Source: an uncultured Pelagibacteraceae bacterium (lineage in GTDB: Bacteria > Pseudomonadota > Alphaproteobacteria > Pelagibacterales > Pelagibacteraceae). From it: a stretch of 64,000 nt of DNA. Shown in pieces: positions 8,794 to 16,162 of this stretch; within the stretch, counting starts at the first letter, position 1; the number at the start of each line of letters is the position of its first letter. The stretch is from positions 17,983 to 81,982 of the forward strand of contig CACKMS010000007.1 of NCBI GenBank assembly GCA_902601315.1, read 5' to 3'. Made by a program: the position numbers and the translations under genes. The notes beneath the pieces are model-generated. The model was not told the origin of the DNA, ran no database searches, and was given only the letters and a program-made list of their open reading frames with translations.

Positions 8794-9648
8794 ATGGCAA
8801 AAGCCTTACCTGCCAACCTAGAACAAATTGAAGTTAATTTAAAAAAATTAACAAACCAGAGAACTAGGTCCTCGCTACTTGGAATTGCAATTCTAATATT
8901 AATTTTTTTTGGTGGTACCTTGGTATCGTTAGAAGCAAATGCAGGGTCTTTTGGAAGAGGTATAGCTAATTTTTTTAACTACCCTAGAGATTTATTTGTA
9001 GACACTTTTGAGATGGGATGGAAATATTGGCCAAGAGTTATTAAGTATATTCCTGAATTAATTATTACTTTAAATATTGCTTTATTTTCAACTTCTATAG
9101 GTTTTATTTTAGCAATTATATTTGCAATTTTTTCAAGTAGGAACCTAATTAGAAACAAAAGAGTTATTCAATTTACAAAATTTTTAATGGATGTGACAAG
9201 ATCATTTCCAACATTAATAATAGCAATGGTGTTTTTATATCTAATGGGTAAATCATCTTTACCAGCTGTAATTGCTATAACAATACATACTGCTGGAGCA
9301 CTTGGTAAATTATTTACAGAGGCTATAGAAAATTGTGATGGAAAACCTATTGAAGGTTTAAGTTCTGTTGGTGCAACTTGGACACAGAAGATAAGATTTT
9401 CAGTTCTTCCCCAGGTACTACCTTTGTTTTTAAGTTATGGAATATTGAGGTTAGAAATTAATGTTAGAGAATCTACAATATTAGGTTTTGTTGGTGCAGG
9501 TGGAATTGGAGAAATGTTAGCGGCTCTAATTCAGTGGAATTATGGAGCTGATGTTTTAGCGTGTATGCTCTTACTGGTTGGTACGATAATTGCATTAGAT
9601 TATTTGTCTGCATATTGGAGACATAAATTAATTGGAGCAAATCAATGA
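8794..9648 (+). CDS. phnE: Phosphonate ABC transporter permease PhnE1
   Basis: The 284-aa integral membrane protein has an N-terminal transmembrane segment near 30-50 and a binding-protein-dependent permease domain with several more helices. The EAA-type cytoplasmic loop, EAIENCDGKPIEGLSSVGAT (about 183-202), is the site that docks to PhnC. It overlaps the next permease by 4 bp (ATGA), so the two halves are translationally coupled. The fold and place are those of PhnE; the substrate range cannot be read from sequence. Confidence 0.92.
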   Translation: MAKALPANLEQIEVNLKKLTNQRTRSSLLGIAILILIFFGGTLVSLEANAGSFGRGIANFFNYPRDLFVDTFEMGWKYWPRVIKYIPELIITLNIALFSTSIGFILAIIFAIFSSRNLIRNKRVIQFTKFLMDVTRSFPTLIIAMVFLYLMGKSSLPAVIAITIHTAGALGKLFTEAIENCDGKPIEGLSSVGATWTQKIRFSVLPQVLPLFLSYGILRLEINVRESTILGFVGAGGIGEMLAALIQWNYGADVLACMLLLVGTIIALDYLSAYWRHKLIGANQ

Positions 9649-11045
9649 GTTCTAGTTTAGCTATTCAAAGAGAAAATATTCGTAAATTATTTCCTGACAC
9701 ATTTAAACAAGCCAGAAAGAGTAGATTAAGAGGCCAAATAATTTTTTTTCTCGTCTTAGTATATTTAATAGTAGGTTTTTTTACTTTAGATGTTGTTGAT
9801 ATCCCAAAAAAATGGAAACCACAAAATGCTGCTATGTTTGTCTTAGACACATATGCACACAAAGATCATGTAACAATGAAATGGGAAAATCATGAGGATA
9901 TTAAAATAGCTTTTGAAGGAAATTATAGAAGTGTTTATGGAAGAGATAATCTTGATAAATCAATTCCAGATTGGTTTTACAAAAATTCTGATAATGTTGG
10001 CAATGTAGTTGAGTTTAATAATAAAGGTAAGGCAATATTATACAAAGATAAAGTCGAGATTGTAAATTTTCCAAAATATGAGAGAGATTTTACCATAAAA
10101 TTAAATTCTAATGGTAAACCTTACCTTGTAGGTTCAGAGGATTTGGTCATAGAAGATTTAAAAGGTTTTAGAATCACAGAAAATAGAGTTGAATTTAGAC
10201 CCACTTTGTATGAGAGAATTCAAGTATATCCAAAAAAAGTTGAAATTCATCGTTACAGTATCGGATGGAAATATTTTTGGTTTGATTTCTCAAGTCCTTT
10301 AGAACCATATAGCTTTTTCGAAGCATTAGGTTTGACTTTTTCTAAAGAAAGAGTTGTTCCTGAAATGTCTAATTTAAAACTTTTCTTAACAGAGATTAAG
10401 GATAATGAAGCATTTATGCACGGTAGAGTTTGGTGGGCAATGCTCGAAACAATAGTTATGGCTGTACTTGGGACAATGTTTGCTACAGTAATGGCTCTGC
10501 CCTTGTCATTCCTTGCTGCATACAACGTTACACCTATTAAAGCTCTAAGATTTACGTTAAGAAGATTATTTGATACTTTAAGAGGAATAGACTTTTTAAT
10601 TTGGAGTTTAATATTTTTAAGAGCTTTTGGTCCAGGACCCTTCACTGGTATTTTTGCGATTGGTTTTACTGATACAGGTACTTTAGGTAAATTATATTCT
10701 GAAGCAATTGAAAATACTGAGAAGAAACAACAAGAAGGAGTTCAATCTACAGGGGCTAGCAAATTTCTACAACATAGATTTGGTATAATTCCTCAAATAC
10801 TTCCAATTTTTGTATCTCAATCCTTATACTATTTAGAGTCAAATACTAGAGGAGCCGTAATAATAGGTGCAATGGGCGCAGGAGGAATTGGTTTACAATT
10901 TTTAGGTGCACTAGGTACTGGAAATGATTTTGAAAATGTCGCCTACATGGCAATATTAGTTTTGGCTGTAGTAATATTTATGGATAGATTATCTGCTTGG
11001 CTTAGAAGAATATTAATTGGATCAGATCAATTAATTGTAAGGTAA
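9645..11045 (+). CDS. Phosphonate ABC transporter permease PhnE2 with large periplasmic insert
   Basis: The 466-aa protein is the second permease of the phosphonate transporter. A first transmembrane segment lies near 28-48, then a hydrophilic stretch of about 190 residues precedes the permease domain (about 258-460). The EAA loop EAIENTEKKQQEGVQSTGA is clear. Classical PhnE has 260-290 residues, so the insert is the main difference; similar long second permeases are known in alphaproteobacterial phosphonate transporters. It overlaps phnE1 by 4 bp and ends the operon. Confidence 0.9.
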   Translation: MSSSLAIQRENIRKLFPDTFKQARKSRLRGQIIFFLVLVYLIVGFFTLDVVDIPKKWKPQNAAMFVLDTYAHKDHVTMKWENHEDIKIAFEGNYRSVYGRDNLDKSIPDWFYKNSDNVGNVVEFNNKGKAILYKDKVEIVNFPKYERDFTIKLNSNGKPYLVGSEDLVIEDLKGFRITENRVEFRPTLYERIQVYPKKVEIHRYSIGWKYFWFDFSSPLEPYSFFEALGLTFSKERVVPEMSNLKLFLTEIKDNEAFMHGRVWWAMLETIVMAVLGTMFATVMALPLSFLAAYNVTPIKALRFTLRRLFDTLRGIDFLIWSLIFLRAFGPGPFTGIFAIGFTDTGTLGKLYSEAIENTEKKQQEGVQSTGASKFLQHRFGIIPQILPIFVSQSLYYLESNTRGAVIIGAMGAGGIGLQFLGALGTGNDFENVAYMAILVLAVVIFMDRLSAWLRRILIGSDQLIVR

Positions 11046-11112
11046 ATAGAAAAAATACCTTTATCAAAAATTTTTCTAGAAATTTTAATTTAAGAATTTA
11101 AAAAGATAAAAA

Positions 11113-11541
11113 TCAATCTTTCCAGAATTTCCACCAAGGTTTTTCTTCCTTTGTTATCTCATTATTGTCAACAACAACTTTAGTTATAGATGGATCCTCT
11201 CCATCTACTAATCCTGCTCTAGCAGTTGTTTTAGCGTCTTCTAATTTTAGTTTTGCCTCAAAAACTCTGTTTTCATTACACAATTTCATGCCCTCTTTCA
11301 TTAATGCTTCTGCCTCAGATGCTTTTTCGGGACTAGATCTTGAAATATCATTTTTAACAGTGGCTCTTAACATAAGTACTCCAGGGTCTTCACAATTCCC
11401 TATTTCATTTTTAAATGTATCCTCAGTATTTTGTGAATAACTACTGCCGGCTTGTTGCTCTGTTATTTTAGCATGATTGTCAGCTTGAGTAATAGAAATT
11501 GTGGATAAAGTTAATATAAATGAGATTAGGATTTTATTCAT
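11113..11541 (-). CDS. Small secreted protein of unknown function
   Basis: The 142-aa protein is not recognised. It has a signal peptide of about 20 residues (cleavage likely after TQA), two cysteines near residues 50 and 89, a helical, alanine- and glutamate-rich middle and an unusual aromatic, basic C-terminus KPWWKFWKD. It is convergent with phnE2 and divergent from the MFS gene. A Pho-box-like repeat lies just upstream in its orientation, and its position between the phosphonate genes suggests a role in phosphate starvation, which is inference only. Confidence 0.75.
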   Translation of the reverse strand: MNKILISFILTLSTISITQADNHAKITEQQAGSSYSQNTEDTFKNEIGNCEDPGVLMLRATVKNDISRSSPEKASEAEALMKEGMKLCNENRVFEAKLKLEDAKTTARAGLVDGEDPSITKVVVDNNEITKEEKPWWKFWKD

Positions 11542-11563
11542 AATAATCTATTAACTTACTTTT

Positions 11564-11581
11564 GTTAAAAAAATGTTAAAG
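11564..11581 (-). promoter_or_regulatory. Pho-box-like repeat between the secreted protein and the MFS gene
   Basis: On the minus strand CTTTAAC and TTTTAAC are spaced with an 11-bp period, the same heptad family as the pstS element (TTTTAAC, CTGTAAC, CCGTAAT). It is 23 bp upstream of the secreted-protein start. Both heptads are AT-rich, so chance is possible. Confidence 0.35.
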
Positions 11582-11595
11582 AAATAAAAAAATTT

Positions 11596-12768
11596 GTGAA
11601 ATATTTGTCTGCATTTTTAATAGGTATATCAGTTACCTTTTGTTACAGCAGTTGTATGTACCTGTTCTCAGCGTTGTTGCTAACTTGGGAAAACGAACTA
11701 GGTATTTCAAGAAACAACTTAACTTTTATTTATTCCCTAGGCTTAGTTGTGCATAGTTTACTTTTACCTTTTCTAGGTAAGATTGTAGATAGAAATCTAA
11801 GTTTTCCAATGATGTGGACCAGTCCTATACTGTTAGGACTAAGTGTAATTTATCTTTCATCAGTAGATACATATGGTGGATTTTTACTTGCTTGGATACT
11901 TGTCAGTGCAACCTCGGGTGGCTGTCTTTATACGATGCTTTTTAGTGTCATTACTATTAATTTAAAATCAAAGGCCAAAACATCTATTGCAATAATTACT
12001 TTGTTTGCTGGATTTGCAAGCACATACACATTTCCTACTGCTACTTATTTAACAGAACAATATGACTGGAGGTTTACTGTATTTATTTTTGGAATATTAA
12101 ATATATTGATTAGTTCACCAGCTAATTATTTTGGTTTCAAAAATATAATTATAAAAGAATTTAAAAAAATTGAAAAGAAAACAGATCAAAATTCAAAGCT
12201 TAAAATAATACTTAAAGATTATAGATTTTGGTTATTTAGTTTTTCATTGTTTGTTATTGGATTTAATATTGGTGCTATTACAACTCATGTAATTCCAATG
12301 TTGCAGGAAAAAGGGATGAGTCTATCCCAAGCTGTATTGACAGCATCTCTGTTTGGACCAGGACAAGTAATAGGTAGAATTTTAGTTATGATATATGGAG
12401 GTGATAAGTCAAATTTAAAATTATTTGTAATTTGTTTTTACTCGATGGTAATTGGAATGATATTTTTATACTTTATAAATATTAATCATTACTTAGCATT
12501 TTTATTTGTTTTATTTAATAGTTCAGCATATGGCAGTATGGCTATTTTAAAACCTTTGGTTCAAAATGATACTTTTGGCCAAAAAAACTTTGGCAATATT
12601 CATGGTATTTTAGCTTTACAATATATGATTGGTAGTATTGCTGGTCCATGGATAGGTTCCTTGATATGGAATGTAGGGGGGTATGATTTGTTAATATTAG
12701 TATTTTTTGTTTTAGCAATATTTGGTAACTCGACAGCAATTTTTCTAAACAAAAAAAAATTTATTTAA
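11596..12768 (+). CDS. MFS transporter (oxalate/formate or monocarboxylate antiporter-like)
   Basis: The 390-aa protein has the 12-helix pattern of the major facilitator superfamily, with LGKIVDRN in the loop after helix 2 (the family motif-A place) and a central cytoplasmic loop near 190-205 (IIIKEFKKIEKKTDQNSK). It resembles the oxalate:formate antiporter/monocarboxylate group. The start is a GTG with no clear Shine-Dalgarno site. Its 3' end overlaps the 3' end of the PhnZ-like gene by 8 bp. Position in the phosphonate island suggests an organophosphonate or its degradation product as substrate, but the sequence does not show this. Confidence 0.82.
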   Translation: MKYLSAFLIGISVTFCYSSCMYLFSALLLTWENELGISRNNLTFIYSLGLVVHSLLLPFLGKIVDRNLSFPMMWTSPILLGLSVIYLSSVDTYGGFLLAWILVSATSGGCLYTMLFSVITINLKSKAKTSIAIITLFAGFASTYTFPTATYLTEQYDWRFTVFIFGILNILISSPANYFGFKNIIIKEFKKIEKKTDQNSKLKIILKDYRFWLFSFSLFVIGFNIGAITTHVIPMLQEKGMSLSQAVLTASLFGPGQVIGRILVMIYGGDKSNLKLFVICFYSMVIGMIFLYFININHYLAFLFVLFNSSAYGSMAILKPLVQNDTFGQKNFGNIHGILALQYMIGSIAGPWIGSLIWNVGGYDLLILVFFVLAIFGNSTAIFLNKKKFI

Positions 12769-13312
12769 AACTGCTTTCCACATGTTTATAAAAAAAATTT
12801 ATATTTGGAATTTCTAAATTTTCAACTTTAGCAAGATCATCATATTTCCTTAGTCTAACTGCATCTTGCATAAAAGGTTGTTTAATAAATTCGTTTGCCT
12901 CTTCTTCAGAAAAACTACCACCTTGAACATCCAAACTTCTTTTTGAGGCAATAGATAGAGCCTCATAATATCCTTTCTCATAATAAACTAAATATCTTTT
13001 AGCTGGCACATGCCCTTTAATTAGTCTTGTAACATCTTCTGGAAAAAATTTAGAAAGAAAAAAGGATCCTGAATTCTCATGCTTTTTATCTACTCCTTTT
13101 TTGATGGCTTCTTTATCATTATTAATTAAGTGACCAATATCATGGAATAGAGCTGCAGTTATAAAAAAATTGTTTTCATTATTTTTTTTTGCCAATAATG
13201 CACATTGAATTGCATGTTCTAGTTGTGAAACTTTTTCATTTCCATATTGTTTGTCTGATCCAATTTCTTCTATAATTTTAAATAAATTGGTTATATTTGA
13301 TTTAATATCCAC
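12761..13312 (-). CDS. PhnZ-like HD-domain mixed-valent diiron oxygenase
   Basis: The 183-aa protein matches the HDIG-type family of phosphonate-degradation oxygenases whose characterised member PhnZ cleaves alpha-hydroxyphosphonates to phosphate and a carboxylate. By alignment from memory, the metal ligands are H33, H57, D58, H78, H101 and D158, and the PhnZ substrate-gating pair Tyr/Glu corresponds to Y23 and E26; H61, K105 and R155 fit substrate contacts. The stretch SKRSLDVQGG is also a family hallmark. All key residues are kept, so activity is likely. No PhnY-type hydroxylase gene is present in the window. A Pho-box-like repeat lies upstream. Confidence 0.85.
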   Translation of the reverse strand: MDIKSNITNLFKIIEEIGSDKQYGNEKVSQLEHAIQCALLAKKNNENNFFITAALFHDIGHLINNDKEAIKKGVDKKHENSGSFFLSKFFPEDVTRLIKGHVPAKRYLVYYEKGYYEALSIASKRSLDVQGGSFSEEEANEFIKQPFMQDAVRLRKYDDLAKVENLEIPNINFFYKHVESSFK

Positions 13313-13334
13313 AATGTTATTTTAAATTAAGAAT

Positions 13335-13352
13335 GTTTCAGTTTTGTTACAA
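13335..13352 (-). promoter_or_regulatory. Pho-box-like repeat upstream of the PhnZ-like gene
   Basis: On the minus strand TTGTAAC and CTGAAAC are separated by AAAA, an 11-bp period matching the pstS element. It lies 23-40 bp before the start of the PhnZ-like gene and in the divergent spacer with the arsC-like gene at 13410. The presence of both conserved G positions makes it better than the other AT-rich candidates. Confidence 0.5.
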
Positions 13353-13409
13353 TTTAGATTTAGCATTCATTAAGTATAGAAAAATAATATATAGTAATAA
13401 AAGTTAAAA

Positions 13410-13859
13410 ATGAAAAAACTTTTATTTGTTTGTACCGGCAATTCTCATAGAAGTATATTGGCTGAAAGTGTAGTTAACAAATATCATAAAGATAAATTTA
13501 TTGGCTACAGTGCAGGTAGCAAACCATCTGGAATAATTAATAAATATGTCATTAAATATCTTAATGAAAATAATTTTGATACAAAAAATCTATCTTCTAA
13601 AAACTTTAATAAATTTTTAGATGAAAAAACAATATTTGACCAGGTATTTACCGTATGCAACAATGCCAGTGATGAAGTTTGTCCAGTCTGGCCATCTCCT
13701 GAAAAAATAGTTCATTGGGACATTGAGGATCCTGTTCATATCATTAATGAGTTAGAAAATAGTGATAAACCAAATAAAGAAGAGCTGATTTCAACAGAAA
13801 TACATAAAACTTATTCCAATTTAGAAACCAGAATAAATGATTGGATTAAAAATTATTAG
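13410..13859 (+). CDS. ArsC-type low-molecular-weight phosphatase-fold protein (arsenate reductase-like), paralog 1
   Basis: The 149-aa protein has the LMW-PTP/ArsC P-loop CTGNSHRS beginning at C8, the further cysteines of the redox cascade in CNNASDEVCP, and the HWDIEDP acid loop. This is the pattern of arsenate reductases of the thioredoxin or glutathione-coupled LMW-PTP class. It is clearly paralogous to the gene at 27547-27978, but carries His in place of Ala in the P-loop. It sits alone, divergent from the PhnZ-like gene and next to a degenerate region. Arsenate reduction is likely; a phosphatase role cannot be excluded. Confidence 0.82.
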   Translation: MKKLLFVCTGNSHRSILAESVVNKYHKDKFIGYSAGSKPSGIINKYVIKYLNENNFDTKNLSSKNFNKFLDEKTIFDQVFTVCNNASDEVCPVWPSPEKIVHWDIEDPVHIINELENSDKPNKEELISTEIHKTYSNLETRINDWIKNY

Positions 13860-14205
13860 CTTAAAGACTCATCAATTTTACTGTCAAACTAGAACCACAA
13901 CTAGAACTTTTGGAGATGTTTCAAGGTTTTGTAGTAAATGAATGAAGATAATCGGCGTAAACTCTGGAAAATTATTCAGGAAGCTGGCGATTATTTGCGG
14001 GATTAGAGGGACACATTATTCTACACTAACCTACATTAAACTAAAGTATTTATGCGGATACTAAAAAGTTAGCTTAAAATAAATCGAGATGATTGTTTAG
14101 AATTTGCTAAAAAATATAGTTGGGAAGAAACAGCAAAAATTTTCTTTAAAAATATTTCACCTAATAACTAAAGACAATATTAGTTACATTTGTTAAAACA
14201 TATCC
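13860..14205. other. 346-bp gap with gene remnants, no intact gene
   Basis: This is the only gap above 300 bp. It is less AT-rich and less orderly than normal spacers here. It holds a short open stretch of 22 codons at 13938-14006 containing RRKLWKIIQEAGDYLR, an overlapping 40-codon frame at 13942-14064, and the tail of a glycosyltransferase-like frame at 14073-14171. None is a credible intact gene. It looks like a scar left by loss or exchange of genes between the phosphonate and phosphate blocks. Confidence 0.5.
14073..14171 (+). pseudogene. Possible 3' remnant of a family-1-type glycosyltransferase
   Basis: A 32-codon open tail after an in-frame stop reads RDDCLEFAKKYSWEETAKIF near its middle. 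This closely follows the usual C-terminal helix of GT4-type (group 1) glycosyltransferases, in which C/A-x-x-A-x-x-[YF]-S/T-W-E precedes the end. There is no start codon or upstream domain, so it is at most a relic. The identification rests on one short motif. Confidence 0.4.
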
Positions 14206-15354
14206 ATGTTTTGGACAGAGTTGATACTTATATTTATAGTAATTGTTTTATTATATTTTTTATTTAAAAAAAATATTAAGCCAGAAAACATTGCTCCTAC
14301 TATTAATAAGACAAATAAAGACGACTTAGGTAAAAGAATAATAATAGAGGAATTAGAGGATCAATTTTTTGCTTTAGACAAATATAACTTAATTAAATAT
14401 CTTAACAAAAGCGCAAAACAACGTTTTGGAGAAGGTTTAATTGATAAAAATATTTCAAGTGTAATAAGAGATACAAAATTACTTGAAACAATCGAAAATG
14501 CTATTAAAGATCAAACTACAAAAAATGTAAATGTAGAAATAAATTTACCATCTTATCAACTTTACAAAATTTATGTTATACCTGGCCCCACTCATTTGTT
14601 TCCAGAAGCAGATTCTGTCGTATTATTTTTAAAAGATTTTACAGAAATAACAAAAGCACAAAAATTAAAAACTGATTTTGTTGCTAACGTAAGTCATGAG
14701 TTAAGAACCCCTTTAGTATCAATCAAAGGTTCTTTAGAAACTATTCTTGGACCAGCTTCAAATGATCAAGAAGCGCAAAAAAAATTTATGTCGATCATGT
14801 CTGATCAAGTATTAAGAATGGAAAATCTTATCAACGATTTATTGATTTTAAGTAGAATTGAACTAGAAGAACACATTAAGCCTAATAAAATAATCAACTT
14901 AAATGATATTTTTACAAATATAAAAAGTAATTTTGAAATAATATTAAAAAAAAAAAGTATTAATTTGCATCTAGATCTTATGAAACCAACCTTAGTGTTT
15001 GGTGATAATGATAAATTGTTAACTGTGTTTTCAAATTTAATTGATAATTCAATAAAATACTCTCAAAATGGCAAAAATATATATGTAAATAGTCAAAATA
15101 GCGAAGGTAAATTAATTGATAAAAATATTGTAATTAGCATTAAAGATGAAGGTGTTGGAATACCTCAACAATTAATTCCAAGAATAACTGAAAGATTTTT
15201 TAGAGTAGATGAAGAAAAAAGTAAAAAGGCTGGTGGTACAGGTTTAGGTTTAGCTATCATGAAACATATTATATCTCAACATAGAGGTGATTATGAGATT
15301 CTCAGTAAAGTAGATAAAGGTACTGAAGTAAAGATATATCTTCCAACAAAATAA
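14206..15354 (+). CDS. phoR: Phosphate-regulon sensor histidine kinase PhoR
   Basis: PhoR senses phosphate status through the Pst transporter and PhoU and phosphorylates PhoB. The 382-aa protein has one N-terminal transmembrane segment (about 5-21), a PAS-like domain (about 48-150), the HisKA motif FVANVSHELRTP with H164, and a HATPase domain with the N-box NLIDNSIKYS, DEGVGIP and GGTGLGLAI. A single helix and no periplasmic loop are typical of PhoR. It lies upstream of pstS, whereas its partner phoB is at the end of the pst operon. Confidence 0.9.
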   Translation: MFWTELILIFIVIVLLYFLFKKNIKPENIAPTINKTNKDDLGKRIIIEELEDQFFALDKYNLIKYLNKSAKQRFGEGLIDKNISSVIRDTKLLETIENAIKDQTTKNVNVEINLPSYQLYKIYVIPGPTHLFPEADSVVLFLKDFTEITKAQKLKTDFVANVSHELRTPLVSIKGSLETILGPASNDQEAQKKFMSIMSDQVLRMENLINDLLILSRIELEEHIKPNKIINLNDIFTNIKSNFEIILKKKSINLHLDLMKPTLVFGDNDKLLTVFSNLIDNSIKYSQNGKNIYVNSQNSEGKLIDKNIVISIKDEGVGIPQQLIPRITERFFRVDEEKSKKAGGTGLGLAIMKHIISQHRGDYEILSKVDKGTEVKIYLPTK

Positions 15355-15448
15355 TAAATTTAAAAACTTGTTTAAAATTAACACTTATTCAATCAATTTT
15401 TAACAAATCTTTTGTTGATTAGTATCTTAGTTAAATTAAAATTTTAAT

Positions 15449-16057
15449 ATGACTAAGGTGTTAAATTGTATTTTGATTATTATATATTTTTCAATATCAA
15501 TGATTGCGAAAAGTAATGCATCTGATATTTCTACAATTTTAAAAAACCAGCAATTAACCGTTTTTGATATTGGTATTTTTAGATTGCACGAAGACTTAAA
15601 GAGTGCATATCCTGAAATTAAAAAACATAAAGATGTACCATACGAAGATATATACATAGATGTTCTTAGTTCCTATTGGAGAAATACAGTAGATTTAATT
15701 GTTTCAATTCCAGTAAATGAAAATTTAAAAAAAGAGAACTACATGTCAGATTCATTGAGATGTCGAAACATATTTAATTCTGTTAGAGATCATTTACTGA
15801 GAAATGAAAATATGAGTAATTATAGGTTTACTATGGCGACAAGCTATTTAACAACTATCTTTTCTACTCCATCTAGTTGGCCAAAATGGCGTTATGATCA
15901 AAGCGTGCTTGAAGAATTGGTTAATTTGGTAAAACTGGAAGTTGTTTTAAGACCTACTCCAGATCTTGCTTTTAAGGATAATGTTAATCCAGTCTCATGC
16001 AAAGGTGGTTTGGAAACCGAAAATAACGAGATTATTTTCTCAATGAAATACAACTAA
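15449..16057 (+). CDS. Secreted protein of unknown function between phoR and pstS
   Basis: The 202-aa protein is not recognised. A signal peptide of about 25 residues ends near SNA; the mature part is mixed charge with two well-separated cysteines, RCRNIF near 110 and SCKGG near 188, which could form a disulfide. No catalytic motif is evident. It sits 94 bp after phoR and 105 bp before pstS, directly upstream of the pstS Pho-box, so it belongs to the phosphate block by position. Function unknown. Confidence 0.75.
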   Translation: MTKVLNCILIIIYFSISMIAKSNASDISTILKNQQLTVFDIGIFRLHEDLKSAYPEIKKHKDVPYEDIYIDVLSSYWRNTVDLIVSIPVNENLKKENYMSDSLRCRNIFNSVRDHLLRNENMSNYRFTMATSYLTTIFSTPSSWPKWRYDQSVLEELVNLVKLEVVLRPTPDLAFKDNVNPVSCKGGLETENNEIIFSMKYN

Positions 16058-16067
16058 AAGGTTATGT

Positions 16068-16096
16068 TTTTAACAAAACTGTAACAATTCCGTAAT
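16068..16096 (+). promoter_or_regulatory. Pho-box upstream of pstS
   Basis: Three heptads with an 11-bp period read TTTTAAC, CTGTAAC and CCGTAAT, separated by AAAA and AATT. This matches the known PhoB-binding architecture of repeated 7-bp half-sites with 4-bp AT spacers (consensus related to CTGTCAT or CTGTAAC). It lies about 66 bp before the preferred pstS start, a normal activator position. Confidence 0.7.
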
Positions 16097-16162
16097 ATTT
16101 AAGATTCAATTAATTTATAGGAGTCTAAAATCTTTTAATAAACTATGAAAGGATTAAAGATA

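Noticed and set aside
13862..13916. Minus-strand peptide resembling the cysteine tail of an Fe-S carrier
   Set aside because: The similarity is a dozen residues of Ser/Cys/Gly, one of the needed cysteines is missing, and no upstream domain exists. Too weak to call a pseudogene.
14013..14046. Short CTACACTAAC/CTACATTAAAC near-repeat in the decay region
   Set aside because: Two imperfect copies of 10-11 bp with no further units, and no gene start in a suitable position, so no regulatory meaning can be supported.
13942..14064. 40-codon open frame inside the decay region
   Set aside because: It has a composition unlike neighbouring genes, overlaps another short frame and shows no recognisable motif.
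14172..14205. Possible Pho-box before phoR
   Set aside because: The two TAAC cores are 9 bp apart, not 11, so they do not fit the PhoB repeat spacing.
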